From assembly GCF_008801835.1 (NCBI RefSeq), contig NZ_VZOW01000009.1:116149-180148 (forward strand): DNA of 64,000 nucleotides, given 5' to 3'. Shown piece after piece: positions 10,002-19,572 of this stretch. The position numbers were made by a program, and so were the translations under genes. Each line of letters begins with the position of its first letter. Position 1 is the stretch's first letter. The stretch comes from Cupriavidus pauculus (GTDB lineage Bacteria > Pseudomonadota > Gammaproteobacteria > Burkholderiales > Burkholderiaceae). The notes below the pieces were generated by a model that ran no database searches, was not told the DNA's origin, and saw only the letters and a list, made by a program, of their open reading frames with translations.

Positions 10002-11132
10002 TCAGCCCAGCGCGCGGGCGATCAGGATCTTCTGGATATCGCTGGTGCCCTCGTAGATCTGGCACACTCGCACATCCCGGTAGATCCGCTCGACCGGGAA
10101 ATCGTTCACGTAACCGTAGCCGCCGAATACCTGGATCGCGTCCGAGCACACGCGCTCGGCCATCTCGCTGGCAAACAGCTTGGCCATGGCGGCTTCCTTC
10201 AGGCACGGGCGCCCGGCGTCCTTGAGCGATGCCGCGTGCCACACCATCTGGCGCGCCACGTCGATCTGCGTGGCCATGTCGGCCAGGCGGAACTGCACGG
10301 CCTGGTGCTGGAACAGCGGCTGGCCGAAGCTCTCGCGTTCCTTGGCGTAGGCCAGCGCCGCATCGAACGCCGCGCGCGCCATGCCGATGCTTTGCGACGC
10401 GATGCCGATGCGCCCGCCCTCGAGCCCCGACAGCGCCATCTTGTAGCCGGCGCCCTCTTCGCCCAGCAGGCAGTCGGCGGGAATGCGGCAGTCCTCGAAC
10501 ACGATCTGCGCGGTATCGGACGAGTGCTGGCCGAGCTTGTCCTCCAGGCGCGCGACGATATAGCCCGGCGTCGACGTCGGCACCAGGAAAGCGCTGATAC
10601 CGCGCTTGCCCGCCGCCTTGTCGGTCACCGCCATCACGATCGCCACGTCGGCATGCTTGCCGCTGGTGATGAACTGCTTCACGCCATTTAGCACGTAGTG
10701 ATCGCCGTCGCGCGTGGCCGTGGTGCGCAGCGCCGCCGCATCGGAGCCGACGTGCGGCTCGGTCAGGCAGAACGCGCCGAGCATTTCGCCACGCGCCAGC
10801 GGCACGAGCCAGCGCTGCTGCTGCGCATCGTTGGCAAAGGCCATCAGCATGCTGCAGACCGGGCAGTTGTTGACGCTGATGACGGTCGACGTGCCGCCGT
10901 CGCCGGCGGCGATCTCTTCCAGAATCAGCGCCAGGGAAAGATAGTCGAGTCCGGCGCCGCCGAGTTCTTCCGGCACCGCCACGCCATAGGCGCCCAGGCG
11001 GGCCAGTTCCCGGTGCACGTCCTTGGGAAACGTCTTGTCGCGGTCCCACTGCGCGGCCTGCGGTGCGATGACGTCCTGCGCAAACTGGCGCACCGCATCG
11101 CGGATCATTTCCTGTTCGGGGGTCAGCAGCAT
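10002..11132 (-). CDS. Acyl-CoA dehydrogenase (short/medium-chain type)
   Basis: 376-residue FAD enzyme that oxidises acyl-CoA to trans-2-enoyl-CoA. FAD/substrate motifs GAFCLTEPHVGSD and FITSGKHAD are present. The catalytic base is Glu in QIYEGTSDIQ (E361), the position used by short- and medium-chain acyl-CoA dehydrogenases, whereas the liuA product in this cluster uses the isovaleryl-type position. It probably handles a different acyl chain. It is transcribed with the SDR upstream (12-bp gap). Confidence 0.92.
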   Translation of the reverse strand: MLLTPEQEMIRDAVRQFAQDVIAPQAAQWDRDKTFPKDVHRELARLGAYGVAVPEELGGAGLDYLSLALILEEIAAGDGGTSTVISVNNCPVCSMLMAFANDAQQQRWLVPLARGEMLGAFCLTEPHVGSDAAALRTTATRDGDHYVLNGVKQFITSGKHADVAIVMAVTDKAAGKRGISAFLVPTSTPGYIVARLEDKLGQHSSDTAQIVFEDCRIPADCLLGEEGAGYKMALSGLEGGRIGIASQSIGMARAAFDAALAYAKERESFGQPLFQHQAVQFRLADMATQIDVARQMVWHAASLKDAGRPCLKEAAMAKLFASEMAERVCSDAIQVFGGYGYVNDFPVERIYRDVRVCQIYEGTSDIQKILIARALG

Positions 11133-11144
11133 GGCGCGATGCCT

Positions 11145-11825
11145 TTACCAGGGGATGGGCGTGCCATCGTAGTTATGGAAGCTGCCGTTGTCGTTGCGGG
11201 TCAGCCCGGCCAGCGTACGGCGCATGCCGGTCACGCTCTGCGTCGGCGTGAGGTCGGCCTGGGGGCCGCCCATGTCGGTCTGCACCCAGCCCGGATGCAG
11301 CGCCACGCAGATCGCATGGTGCGCGTCCAGCGAAACGGCCTTGATCGCCGCGTTGGCCGCCGCCTTGCTGACGCGATACAACCAGCTGCGGTTGCTGTCC
11401 ATCGCGCCGATGCTGCCCATGCGCGACGACAGCACGGCCAGCACGCCGCCGCGCCCGTGATTGCCCGCCTCCACGAACGGCAGCAGCAGCGGCAGCGCCA
11501 TCATCGGCCCCATCACGTTGGTATGCATCACGGCGTCGAAGTCCTGCTGCTGCACCGGCTGGGCGCCTTCCGTGCGCGGGCCGATCACGCCGGCGTTGTA
11601 GATCGCCACGTCGAACGTCTCGCCATCGAGCTTCCAGCCCAGACCGGCGACAGCGCCTGCGTCGGTGAGGTCCACCTTGTGGGCTTCCGCGCCAAGTTCC
11701 TTGAGCGCGGCCACGCCTTCGTCGCTGCGCGCGGCGGCGATCACGCGCCAGCCATCGGCACGGTACTGTCGGACGAATTCAAGACCCAGTCCGCGCGAGG
11801 CGCCGAGGACGAGAGCTGTTGGCAT
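11145..11825 (-). CDS. SDR-family oxidoreductase
   Basis: 226-residue short-chain dehydrogenase/reductase. The nucleotide-binding motif is GASRGLG (8-14), NAGV follows near residue 77, and the catalytic Tyr/Lys are Y150 and K154 (YRVSK), with Ser at 133-134. The length is short but complete, ending with the usual NYDGTPIPW tail of this subgroup. The substrate is unknown. It lies between a thiolase and an acyl-CoA dehydrogenase, which fits acyl or ketone metabolism only by position. Confidence 0.87.
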   Translation of the reverse strand: MPTALVLGASRGLGLEFVRQYRADGWRVIAAARSDEGVAALKELGAEAHKVDLTDAGAVAGLGWKLDGETFDVAIYNAGVIGPRTEGAQPVQQQDFDAVMHTNVMGPMMALPLLLPFVEAGNHGRGGVLAVLSSRMGSIGAMDSNRSWLYRVSKAAANAAIKAVSLDAHHAICVALHPGWVQTDMGGPQADLTPTQSVTGMRRTLAGLTRNDNGSFHNYDGTPIPW

Positions 11826-11885
11826 GGCGAGACTCCTTTTCCTGTTGTTGAACGCGGCGACGCCGCCGGCCGCGACAGATGCGGA

Positions 11886-13070
11886 TCAGACGATTTCGAT
11901 ACCCACGGCCGTGGCCTCGCCGCCGCCGATGCACAGGCTGGCCACGCCGCGCTTGCCGCCGGTCTTGCGCAGCGCGCCGATCAGCGTGGTCATGATGCGC
12001 GCGCCCGAGGCGCCGATCGGATGGCCCAGCGCGCACGCGCCGCCGTGGATGTTGACCTTTTCGTGCGGAATCTTCAGATCGTGCATCGCCGCCATCGGCA
12101 CCACGGCAAACGCTTCATTGATTTCGAAGAGATCGACGTTCTCGCTGTGCCAGTCGAGCTTGCGATACAGCTTGGCGATCGCCTCCACCGGCGCGGTGGT
12201 GAACCAGCCCGGCGCCTGCGCGTGCGAAGTGTGGCCCAGCATGCGCGCGATCGGCTGCAGGCCCAGCGACTTCGCCGTGGACTCGCGCATCATCACCAGC
12301 GCCGCGGCGCCGTCGTTGATCGACGACGACGAGGCGGCGGTAATGGTGCCGTCCTTGGCGAACGCGGGCTTCAACGACGGAATCTTGTCGACCTTGATGC
12401 GGCGCGGACCTTCATCGGTGTCGATCACGGTGTCGCCGCCCTTGCCCGATACCGTCACCGGCGTGATTTCCCAGCGGAAGTCGCCCGATTCGGTGGCGCG
12501 CTGGGCGCGGCGCACCGATTCCATCGCGAACGCATCCTGCTGTTCGCGCGTGAACTGGTACTTAGCGGCGCAATCCTCGCCGAAGGTGCCCATCGCACGG
12601 CCCTTGTCGTAGGCGTCTTCGAGGCCGTCCAGCATCATGTGGTCGTAGATCATGCCGTGGCCGATGCGATACCCGCCGCGCGCCTTGGGCACCAGATACG
12701 GCGCGTTGGTCATGCTTTCCATGCCGCCGGCCACCGCGATGTCGAACGATCCGGCCAGCAGGCCGTCGTACACGGTCATCGCCGCGCGCATGCCCGAGCC
12801 ACACATCTTGTTGACGGTGGTGCATGCCACGTCCAGCGGCAGGCCGGCGCCCAGCGCGGCCTGGCGCGCTGGCGCCTGGCCCTGGCCGGCGGGCAGCACG
12901 CAGCCAAACACCACTTCCTGCACCTGCTCGGGCTTCAGCCCCGCGCGCTCGACCGCCGCGCGGATCGCGGCCGCGCCAAGCTGCGGCGCGGTCAGACTGG
13001 CAAGCTCGCTTTGAAACGCGCCCATCGGGGTGCGCGCCGCGGAAACGATAACGATCGGATCTTGTTGCAT
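11886..13070 (-). CDS. Acetyl-CoA C-acetyltransferase (beta-ketothiolase)
   Basis: 394-residue thiolase that cleaves or forms acetoacetyl-CoA. The acylated Cys is C90 (NKMCGSGM), the base His is H350 (GHPIGASG) and the second Cys is C380 (CIGGGEA), all at normal positions. In this cluster it fits the last step of leucine breakdown (acetoacetyl-CoA to two acetyl-CoA). Cupriavidus strains carry many thiolase paralogues, so a biosynthetic or PHB-feeding role is not excluded. The start MQQDPIVIV is preferred over a long upstream extension of the frame. Confidence 0.93.
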   Translation of the reverse strand: MQQDPIVIVSAARTPMGAFQSELASLTAPQLGAAAIRAAVERAGLKPEQVQEVVFGCVLPAGQGQAPARQAALGAGLPLDVACTTVNKMCGSGMRAAMTVYDGLLAGSFDIAVAGGMESMTNAPYLVPKARGGYRIGHGMIYDHMMLDGLEDAYDKGRAMGTFGEDCAAKYQFTREQQDAFAMESVRRAQRATESGDFRWEITPVTVSGKGGDTVIDTDEGPRRIKVDKIPSLKPAFAKDGTITAASSSSINDGAAALVMMRESTAKSLGLQPIARMLGHTSHAQAPGWFTTAPVEAIAKLYRKLDWHSENVDLFEINEAFAVVPMAAMHDLKIPHEKVNIHGGACALGHPIGASGARIMTTLIGALRKTGGKRGVASLCIGGGEATAVGIEIV

Positions 13071-13117
13071 GTCTGTTGTCTCCTGATGAGGCAGGTGGGG
13101 AAGTCGGTGCCGCGCGA

Positions 13118-13789
13118 TCAGCGAATCGACGCCTGCGGCGGATCGCCGTACTGGCGCAGCGCCGCGGCGATCTGCTCCTGCAGTTCGTCGTTGTTGCTGG
13201 CCGCCACGCCGAGGTCGCGCAGCAGGCCGTCGGACACGCCATAGACCCAGCCGTGCACGGTCACCTGCTGGCCGCGCGCCCAAGCGTCCTGCAGCACGGT
13301 GGTCTGGCTGATGTTGTTGACCTGTTCGATCACGTTCAGCTCGCACAGGCGCGTGTGGGCGTCGTCCTCACGCAGCACAGTGCCAAGGTAGGCGGCGTGC
13401 TTGTCGGCGACATCCTGCACATGGCGCAGCCAGTTGTCGGCCAGACCGACGCGCTGGCGCTTGAGCGCCACCTTGACTCCGCCGCAGCCGTAATGGCCGA
13501 CCACGGTGATGTGGCGCACCTTGAGCACATCGACGGCGAACTGGATCACCGACAGCGCGTTCAGGTCGCTGTGCGCGATCACATTGGCGATATTGCGATG
13601 AACGAACACCTCGCCGGGGGCCAGGCCAAGAATCTGGTTGGCCGGCACGCGCGAATCGGAGCAGCCGATCCACAGGTACTCGGGCGCTTGCTGGTTGGCC
13701 AGGCGCGTGAAAAATGCCGGGTCTTCGGCGTTGACGCGGTCGACCCATTCGCGGTTGTTGCGGAACAGCTGGGCGATGGCGTCACTCAT
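13118..13789 (-). CDS. can: Beta-class carbonic anhydrase
   Basis: 223-residue zinc enzyme interconverting CO2 and bicarbonate. Zinc ligands and catalytic pair are C43, D45 and R47 (CSDSR) with H99 and C102 (HYGCGG), the type I beta-CA arrangement. It has an AGGAGAG ribosome-binding site, and its ATG overlaps the aceK stop (ATGA). In this neighbourhood the bicarbonate could serve methylcrotonoyl-CoA carboxylase, which is an inference from context. Confidence 0.95.
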   Translation of the reverse strand: MSDAIAQLFRNNREWVDRVNAEDPAFFTRLANQQAPEYLWIGCSDSRVPANQILGLAPGEVFVHRNIANVIAHSDLNALSVIQFAVDVLKVRHITVVGHYGCGGVKVALKRQRVGLADNWLRHVQDVADKHAAYLGTVLREDDAHTRLCELNVIEQVNNISQTTVLQDAWARGQQVTVHGWVYGVSDGLLRDLGVAASNNDELQEQIAAALRQYGDPPQASIR

Positions 13790-15597
13790 GCCGCTCTCCT
13801 TGAAACGTCGGTTGATTCAGCGCCGTAGCGGTGGATGAAGCGTTCTTGAGTCTGGTAGGCAAAGAAGTCATGGACATGGCCGGCCAGCAACCGGTCCTTG
13901 TGGTGCTGCCACATCGTGGCGTCAAAGAAATCAGGATGATGCCGCTCGAACGCGGCCCGCACGCGCGGATCGCCCAGCAGGAACGTGCGGTACGTTTCCG
14001 GAAAAATGTCGTGCGGACGTACGGTGTACCACACCTCGCCGGACATTTCCTCTTCCTCGTTGCGAGGCTCGGGCACGCGGCGGATATTGCAGTCGGTCAG
14101 GTATTCGATTTCGTCGTAGTCGTAGAACACCACGCGGCCGTGGCGCGTTACGCCGAAATTCTTGTAAAGCATGTCGCCCGGAAAGATATTCGCGGCGATC
14201 AGTTCCTTGACGGCGTCGCCGTATTCGCGAATGCCGTGATCGACCTGCGCATCTGTGCCTTCCTGCAGCCAGATGTTCAGCGGCGTCATGCGGCGCTCGA
14301 TATACAGATGGCGCACCACGATTTCGTCGCCGCCATCCTGGGCGCGCTGGTATTCGATCATCGACGGCGCGTGCAACTCCAGTTCGCGCACCAGCGCTTC
14401 ATCAAAGCGCGACAGCGGAAACGCCACATCGGAATATTCGAGCGTATCGGCCATGCGGCCCACGCGGTCGTGCTGCTTGACCAGCCGGTATTTGGATTCG
14501 ACCAGTGCGCGCGTGGTCTCCTTGGGCGGCGCAAACGCGTCGCGGATCACCTTGAACACATAGGGAAACGACGGCAGCGTGAACACCAGCATCACCAGGC
14601 CCTTGATGCCCGGTGCGCTGATGAACTTGTCGGACGAATGCTGCAGATGGTGCAGGAAATCGCGGTAGAACAGGTTTTTGCCTTGCTTCTGCAAACCGAG
14701 CGACGTGTAGATCTCCGCGCGCGCCTTGCGCGGCAACAGATCGCGCAGGAACGTGACGTAGGCCGACGGGATTTCCATATCGACCATGAAATAGGCGTGC
14801 GCGAACGAAAACAGGATCAGCAGTTGTTCCGGCCGCAGCAGCACGGTATCGAGCACGAGCTTGCCGCTTGCACCGTGGATCACCGGGATCACCATCGGGT
14901 AGGTATGGTCGCCGTTGATCACGCGGCCGATGATAAAGGCCGACTTGTTGCGAAAGAACAGCGACGACAGCGTATGGACCTGGAAATTCGGCGCGGTGCG
15001 GAATTCGCCAAAATGTTCGTCGATGGCGCGCAGCACGTAGCCGATATCGCGCTTAAGGTCCTCGAAAGGCAGCGTCAGCTGGAAATTGTGCACGACGCGC
15101 TCGAAACACGCCGCCATACCTTCGCGACTGCCCGGGTAATACGCGCGATAGGTCGGCTTGACCGGGGATTCCTCATTCTCGATGTACTCGGTCGAGATCG
15201 CCGGGCGTACGAAAATGAAATCGTTGTTGAAATACGAGCGATGCAGGATGCGCGTGCAGACCGAATTGAAGAACGTCTCGGCCAGCTCGGGCTGATGATG
15301 GTTGGTCAGCAGGCCGATGTAATGGAGCTTGATCTGCTGCCAGATTTCATCGTCGATCCGCTCGGCGTCGTATTCGTCCTGCAACGTCACCACGGCTTCG
15401 TGCACACGGTCGTTGTAGAACGCGATGCGGTCGCGCTGGAGCTTCTGCAGCCCATGCCAGTCCGCCGCCTCGAAGCGCGCCTTGGCCTCGATGCTGGCTT
15501 CGCGGAACAGCCGGTAATGCTTGTCGAACCCATCCAGCATGGTGCGCGCCACATCATAGGCAATCTGCGAAGACAGCAGCTTGGGGAAGTGGGACAT
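13786..15597 (-). CDS. aceK: Isocitrate dehydrogenase kinase/phosphatase AceK
   Basis: Bifunctional enzyme that phosphorylates and dephosphorylates isocitrate dehydrogenase, switching flux between the TCA cycle and the glyoxylate shunt. The 603-residue length is typical. [17 protein letters not shown] (328-344) with the following FKVIRD is the AceK ATP-binding signature, and the VVFYDYDEI stretch holds catalytic Asp residues. The start MSHFPKLL is chosen over 25 unconserved upstream residues. It is translationally coupled to can and lies 105 bp downstream of liuA. aceA and aceB are not nearby. Confidence 0.96.
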   Translation of the reverse strand: MSHFPKLLSSQIAYDVARTMLDGFDKHYRLFREASIEAKARFEAADWHGLQKLQRDRIAFYNDRVHEAVVTLQDEYDAERIDDEIWQQIKLHYIGLLTNHHQPELAETFFNSVCTRILHRSYFNNDFIFVRPAISTEYIENEESPVKPTYRAYYPGSREGMAACFERVVHNFQLTLPFEDLKRDIGYVLRAIDEHFGEFRTAPNFQVHTLSSLFFRNKSAFIIGRVINGDHTYPMVIPVIHGASGKLVLDTVLLRPEQLLILFSFAHAYFMVDMEIPSAYVTFLRDLLPRKARAEIYTSLGLQKQGKNLFYRDFLHHLQHSSDKFISAPGIKGLVMLVFTLPSFPYVFKVIRDAFAPPKETTRALVESKYRLVKQHDRVGRMADTLEYSDVAFPLSRFDEALVRELELHAPSMIEYQRAQDGGDEIVVRHLYIERRMTPLNIWLQEGTDAQVDHGIREYGDAVKELIAANIFPGDMLYKNFGVTRHGRVVFYDYDEIEYLTDCNIRRVPEPRNEEEEMSGEVWYTVRPHDIFPETYRTFLLGDPRVRAAFERHHPDFFDATMWQHHKDRLLAGHVHDFFAYQTQERFIHRYGAESTDVSRRAA

Positions 15598-15702
15598 GGA
15601 CTCGAAGACTCTGGACCGGGCGGCTTGCAGTCGGGATTGTAATGGCGTTCGGCACTGACCTCCGGGTCGCACCGAACGCCGCTGGCGTCACTTTTTGCGT
15701 CG

Positions 15703-16884
15703 TTACATCGTTTCGGCAAACAACTCGCGTCCGATCAGCATGCGGCGGATTTCCGAGGTGCCGGCGCCGATTTCGTACAGCTTGGCGTCGCGCCACAGGC
15801 GGCCGACCGGATATTCGTTGATATAGCCGTTGCCGCCGAGAATCTGCACCGATTCGCCGGCCATCCAGGTCGCCTTCTCGGCCGTGTACAGGATCACGGC
15901 GGCGCAATCCTTGCGCACCTGGCGCACGTGGTCCGTGCCCAGCGCATCAAGATTCTTGCCGACCGTGTACAGATAGCTGCGCGCCGCCTGCAGCGTGGTG
16001 TACATGTCGGCCACCTTGCCCTGGATCAGCTGGAATTCGCCGATGCTTTGGCCAAACTGCTTGCGGTCGTGAATGTAGGGTGTCACCACGTCCATGCACG
16101 CCTGCATGATGCCGACCGGGCCGCCCGACAGCACGGCGCGCTCGTAGTCGAGCCCGCTCATCAGCACTTTCGCGCCGCCATTTTCCGCGCCGAGAATGTT
16201 CTCGACCGGCACTTCCACGTCCTGGAACACCAGCTCGCCGGTGTGCGACCCGCGCATGCCGAGCTTGTCCAGCTTCTGCGCCACCGAAAAGCCCTTCATG
16301 CCTTTTTCGACGATGAAGGCGGTCATGCCGCGCGCGCCCAGGTCCGGCTCGGTCTTGGCATAGACCACCAGCACGTCGCAGTCCGGCCCGTTGGTGATCC
16401 ACATTTTGGTGCCGTTGAGCACGTAGCGGTCGCCCTTGAAGTCGGCGCGCAGCTTCATGCTGACCACGTCCGAGCCGGCGTTCGGCTCGCTCATCGCCAG
16501 CGCGCCGATCCAGTCGCCGGACACCAGCTTCGGCAGGTACTTGGCCTTTTGCGCGGCCGTGCCGTTGCGGTGGATCTGGTTCACGCACAGGTTCGAGTGC
16601 GCGCCATACGACAGGCCCACCGACGCCGAGGCGCGGCTGATCTCCTCCATCGCGATCATATGGGCCAGGTAGCCCATGTTGGCGCCGCCGTATTCCTCGG
16701 CCACGGTGATGCCCAGCACGCCGAGATCGCCCATCTTCTTCCAGGCATCCATCGGGAACTGGTCGGTCCGGTCGATCTCGCCGGCGCGCGGCGCCAGTTC
16801 GGCCTGGGCCCAGTTGCGCACGGATTCGCGCAGCATCTCGATGTCTTCGCCGAGGTCGAATTTCAGGCCGGGAAGGTCGGTCAT
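15703..16884 (-). CDS. liuA: Isovaleryl-CoA dehydrogenase
   Basis: 393-residue FAD acyl-CoA dehydrogenase for the third step of leucine catabolism (isovaleryl-CoA to 3-methylcrotonyl-CoA). The catalytic Glu is E248 in [13 protein letters not shown]. The usual acyl-CoA dehydrogenase Glu position holds Ala-Gly (YEIGAGTSE). This swap is diagnostic of isovaleryl-CoA dehydrogenases. It is the first gene after liuR and has a 24-bp perfect palindrome 80 bp upstream that overlaps a good sigma70-like promoter. Confidence 0.96.
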   Translation of the reverse strand: MTDLPGLKFDLGEDIEMLRESVRNWAQAELAPRAGEIDRTDQFPMDAWKKMGDLGVLGITVAEEYGGANMGYLAHMIAMEEISRASASVGLSYGAHSNLCVNQIHRNGTAAQKAKYLPKLVSGDWIGALAMSEPNAGSDVVSMKLRADFKGDRYVLNGTKMWITNGPDCDVLVVYAKTEPDLGARGMTAFIVEKGMKGFSVAQKLDKLGMRGSHTGELVFQDVEVPVENILGAENGGAKVLMSGLDYERAVLSGGPVGIMQACMDVVTPYIHDRKQFGQSIGEFQLIQGKVADMYTTLQAARSYLYTVGKNLDALGTDHVRQVRKDCAAVILYTAEKATWMAGESVQILGGNGYINEYPVGRLWRDAKLYEIGAGTSEIRRMLIGRELFAETM

Positions 16885-16964
16885 GGTGATGTCTCCTCTG
16901 TCTGGCGCGTGCGTCGCGCGTCGAATCGTGGGTGCCGGAAGCGTCCGGACGTTGCGGCTATTTT

Positions 16965-16988
16965 ATTGACGTTTACGTAAACGTCAAT
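16965..16988. promoter_or_regulatory. LiuR operator overlapping the liuA promoter
   Basis: A perfect 24-bp palindrome (half-site ATTGACGTTTAC). On the minus strand its TTGACG and the flanking TAAAAT form -35 and -10 boxes with a 16-bp spacer, so a bound protein would cover the promoter. A second copy with one mismatched pair lies at 17534-17557 near liuR. Assignment to LiuR is inferred from the neighbouring MerR gene. Confidence 0.85.
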
Positions 16989-17023
16989 CAGGTCCGATGC
17001 GATGTGCCGAATCGATATCGTAT

Positions 17024-17449
17024 TCAGATTGCGCCGGTCTTTTCGCGGCCATGATGCGCAGCCAGCAATGCCTTGCACTGACGCTCGTGCTGGTCGATTT
17101 CCAGCAACTGCGCCTGCAGGTCCTCCAGTTGGCGCTCCAGCGTGCCGCGGTGCTGGGCCAGCAGGTGCAGAAAGCGCTCAAGCTGAGGCGCGGTGTCGCG
17201 CGGGGACTCGTAGAGATCCAGAATTTCGCGGATTTCGTTGAGAGTAAGCCCTAACCTTTTGCCGCGCAGCGTGAGTTTCAGGCGGGTGCGCTCGCGGCCG
17301 TTATAGACGCGCTTGCGCCCGCTGGGGCCTTCGCGGTCGGGCGCCAGCAGGCCTTGGTCCTCGTAAAAGCGGATGGCGCGCGGCGTGATTTCGAATTCGC
17401 GCGCAAGATCGGTAATCGTGTAAGTGGCTGTGGATGGCTGAGCCGACAT
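17024..17449 (-). CDS. liuR: MerR-family regulator LiuR
   Basis: 141-residue MerR regulator. The N-terminal winged helix-turn-helix is YTITDLAREFEITPRAIRFYE, followed by GLLAPDREGPSGRKRVY, and a C-terminal coiled-coil dimerisation helix (about 90-135) ends in HERQCKALLAAHHG. It lacks the Cys pattern of metal-sensing MerR proteins. Its position just upstream of liuA identifies it as the branched-chain amino-acid degradation regulator. The start at 17449 fits the family N-terminus; longer starts add unconserved residues. Confidence 0.9.
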   Translation of the reverse strand: MSAQPSTATYTITDLAREFEITPRAIRFYEDQGLLAPDREGPSGRKRVYNGRERTRLKLTLRGKRLGLTLNEIREILDLYESPRDTAPQLERFLHLLAQHRGTLERQLEDLQAQLLEIDQHERQCKALLAAHHGREKTGAI

Positions 17450-17533
17450 GTGGCGCCCCCGAAAAGTGAACGGTCGTTCGTACATTCGTTGCGCGATCAA
17501 CTTTTCGTCTAAGATGACGAACGCGACTCGCAA

Positions 17534-17557
17534 ATTGACGTTAACGTTAGCGTCAAT
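17534..17557. promoter_or_regulatory. Second LiuR operator between liuR and the MBL gene
   Basis: A 24-bp inverted repeat (halves ATTGACGTTAAC / GTTAGCGTCAAT) with a single mismatched pair, matching the liuA site in both outer thirds. It sits near the middle of the 187-bp gap between divergent liuR and the MBL hydrolase gene, so it could control both. Confidence 0.82.
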
Positions 17558-17636
17558 GCCGTCGCCTGACAATCCACAATGAAGCGCGCGCCCGGATCTT
17601 GGCAGCGCGCCAGCCTTCTTGACGAGACAAAGCCCC

Positions 17637-18725
17637 ATGAACGCACTCGAACATCAGCTCCAATACCCGTTTGGCGAGACCATGCCCGAACCGGGCGCGC
17701 GCCAGGAAGTGGCGCCGGGCGTGTACTGGCTGCGCATGCCGCTGCCGTTCGCGCTGGACCACATCAACCTGTGGTTGCTGCGCGACCGCATCGAAGGCCG
17801 CGACGGCTGGACGATCATCGATTGCGGCATCACCAACGACGCGATCAAGGCGCATTGGGAAACCATCTTCGCCAACGAACTGGACGGCCTGCCGGTGCTG
17901 CGGGTGCTAGTCACCCACTGCCATCCCGATCACGTGGGCCTGGCGCATTGGCTGTGCAAGCATTGGGACGTGCGCCTGTGGATGAGCCTGGGCGACTACA
18001 TGTCGGCGCGCGTCATGGCGGGCGGCTCGGGCGTGGGATCGAATGCCGGCGGCGACTTTGCCGCCAGCCACTTCGCACGGCATGGCCTGACCGACCCCGA
18101 CAGCCTCGAAAAACTGCGCGCGCGCAAGAGCTACTATCCATCGCTGGTGCCCGACCTGCCCACGCAGTACCGCCGCCTGATGGATGGCGACACGGTGCGC
18201 ATCGGCGCCGATCCGACCCGCTCTGCGTGGCGCGTGATCACCGGCTACGGCCATGCGCCCGAGCACGTCGCGCTCTATAACGCGGACACCAACGTGCTGA
18301 TTTCCGGCGACATGGTGCTGCCGCGTATCTCGACCAACGTCAGCGTGTTCGATATGGAGCCGGAAGCCAATCCGCTACAGCTTTATCTCGATTCGCTGGC
18401 CAAGTACGAGCCGCTGCCCGACGACGTGCTGATCCTGCCGTCGCATGGGCGGCCATTCCGCAATATCCACACGCGGATTGCCCAGCTGCGCGCGCACCAC
18501 GTCGACCGCCTGGCCGAGACGCTCGATGCCTGCGCCGCCAAGCCGTGCAACGCCTTCGATATCGTCGGCGTGATCTTCCGCCGCCAGTTCGACATCCACC
18601 AACTGACCTTTGCGATCGGCGAAGCGCTGGCGCACCTGCACGCACTCTGGCATCGCGGCGAACTGGTGCGGCAGATTGGCGAGGACGGCGTGGTGCGTTT
18701 TTCGAAGACGCAGCCAGCCGGCTGA
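17637..18725 (+). CDS. MBL-fold metallo-hydrolase
   Basis: 362-residue metallo-beta-lactamase-fold hydrolase. The metal motif is THCHPDHVG (H94, H96, D98, H99); later ligands are the His of TGYGHAPEH, the Asp of LISGDMVLP and the His of SHGRPF. A C-terminal helical region (about 285-355) resembles the extra domain of glyoxalase II-like MBL proteins. It is divergent from liuR across a LiuR operator, so a role in acyl-CoA or CoA-thioester turnover during leucine use is possible; the substrate is not known. No strong ribosome-binding site is visible. Confidence 0.85.
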   Translation: MNALEHQLQYPFGETMPEPGARQEVAPGVYWLRMPLPFALDHINLWLLRDRIEGRDGWTIIDCGITNDAIKAHWETIFANELDGLPVLRVLVTHCHPDHVGLAHWLCKHWDVRLWMSLGDYMSARVMAGGSGVGSNAGGDFAASHFARHGLTDPDSLEKLRARKSYYPSLVPDLPTQYRRLMDGDTVRIGADPTRSAWRVITGYGHAPEHVALYNADTNVLISGDMVLPRISTNVSVFDMEPEANPLQLYLDSLAKYEPLPDDVLILPSHGRPFRNIHTRIAQLRAHHVDRLAETLDACAAKPCNAFDIVGVIFRRQFDIHQLTFAIGEALAHLHALWHRGELVRQIGEDGVVRFSKTQPAG

Positions 18726-18732
18726 CAGCGCG

Positions 18733-19572
18733 TCAGATGCCGGCCGTGGCCAGATGCTTGAGGTAGCCGAGCCCGGCCACGGCCCGGCTGCCGTACCACG
18801 ACAGCATTTCGCCATCGACCAGCAGCACGGGCTTGCCGATCTGGCGCTCCAGCGCATCGGCATGATCTTCCGTAAAGCGATACGGCTCGGTCGACAGCAG
18901 CACGGCATCGAGCCCGCGCACCAGCGCATCGTTCCATTTGAAGGTGGGATAACGCTCGCCCGGCGCGTTGGGGCGGGCACAATCGCCATCGACGCAGGCC
19001 TGCGGCGCCTGCGCACCATCGGGCCACGTCTGCCAGTTGACCAGCGCCAGCATCTGACTGATGTAAGTGGCGCGCGACACGGTCATCCACGGGTCCTGCC
19101 AGATTGCATAGAGCACGCGGCGCGCGGGCCAGGCTCGGGCCTGCAGCGCGTCGAGCCCCGCTTGCAAATCGGCGGCAAGCCGCGCGGCTTCGGCCTGGCG
19201 GCCAAAGATGCCGCCCAGCATGGCGTACAGCGCGAGATTGTCGGCCGGCGCGCACGGATGGGTGACGATCACGTGCGGCACGAAGCTGCGAATCTCGTCG
19301 ACCGTCTCGCGGCGGTTTTCGTCGATATTGACCACCACATGGGTCGGCGCCAACGCGCGCAGCGTTTCGAGCTTCACGTCCTTGGTGCCGCCGACCTTCG
19401 CCACCGCGCGCACCGCCGGTTCCGGATGGATGCAGAAACCGGTGCGCGCCACGATGCGGTCGGCCAGGCCCAGGTCGAACAGCAGTTCGGTGATGGACGG
19501 CACCAGCGACGCGATGCGCACCTCGCCGGTTGCGGCATCGTGGCTCTGGCCCGTCGCGTCGGTCCACATCAT
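18733..19572 (-). CDS. BtuF-like helical-backbone metal/cobalamin-binding protein
   Basis: 279-residue protein of the TroA/BtuF fold: RIASLVPSITELLFDLGL at the start, THVVVNIDENRR mid-N-domain, and the long connecting helix DALQARAWPARRVLYAIW. Such proteins are normally periplasmic cobalamin or siderophore receptors, but this one has no signal peptide. It begins with the conserved domain almost at once and overlaps the upstream SDR stop (ATGA). No btuC/btuD transporter genes are nearby. A cytoplasmic or unusual role is likely. Confidence 0.75.
   Translation of the reverse strand: MMWTDATGQSHDAATGEVRIASLVPSITELLFDLGLADRIVARTGFCIHPEPAVRAVAKVGGTKDVKLETLRALAPTHVVVNIDENRRETVDEIRSFVPHVIVTHPCAPADNLALYAMLGGIFGRQAEAARLAADLQAGLDALQARAWPARRVLYAIWQDPWMTVSRATYISQMLALVNWQTWPDGAQAPQACVDGDCARPNAPGERYPTFKWNDALVRGLDAVLLSTEPYRFTEDHADALERQIGKPVLLVDGEMLSWYGSRAVAGLGYLKHLATAGI

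Noticed and set aside
10698..13244. An 848-codon open frame on the plus strand, opposite the acyl-CoA dehydrogenase, SDR and thiolase genes
   Set aside because: Arg/His/Gly-rich with no domain, and it mirrors clear enzymes on the other strand. This is a typical antisense artefact of high-G+C coding sequence; several other long opposite-strand frames were discarded for the same reason.
15644..15680. A 9-bp inverted repeat between liuA and aceK as a terminator
   Set aside because: The loop is 19 nt and no T-run follows on the minus strand, so liuA and aceK may well be co-transcribed.
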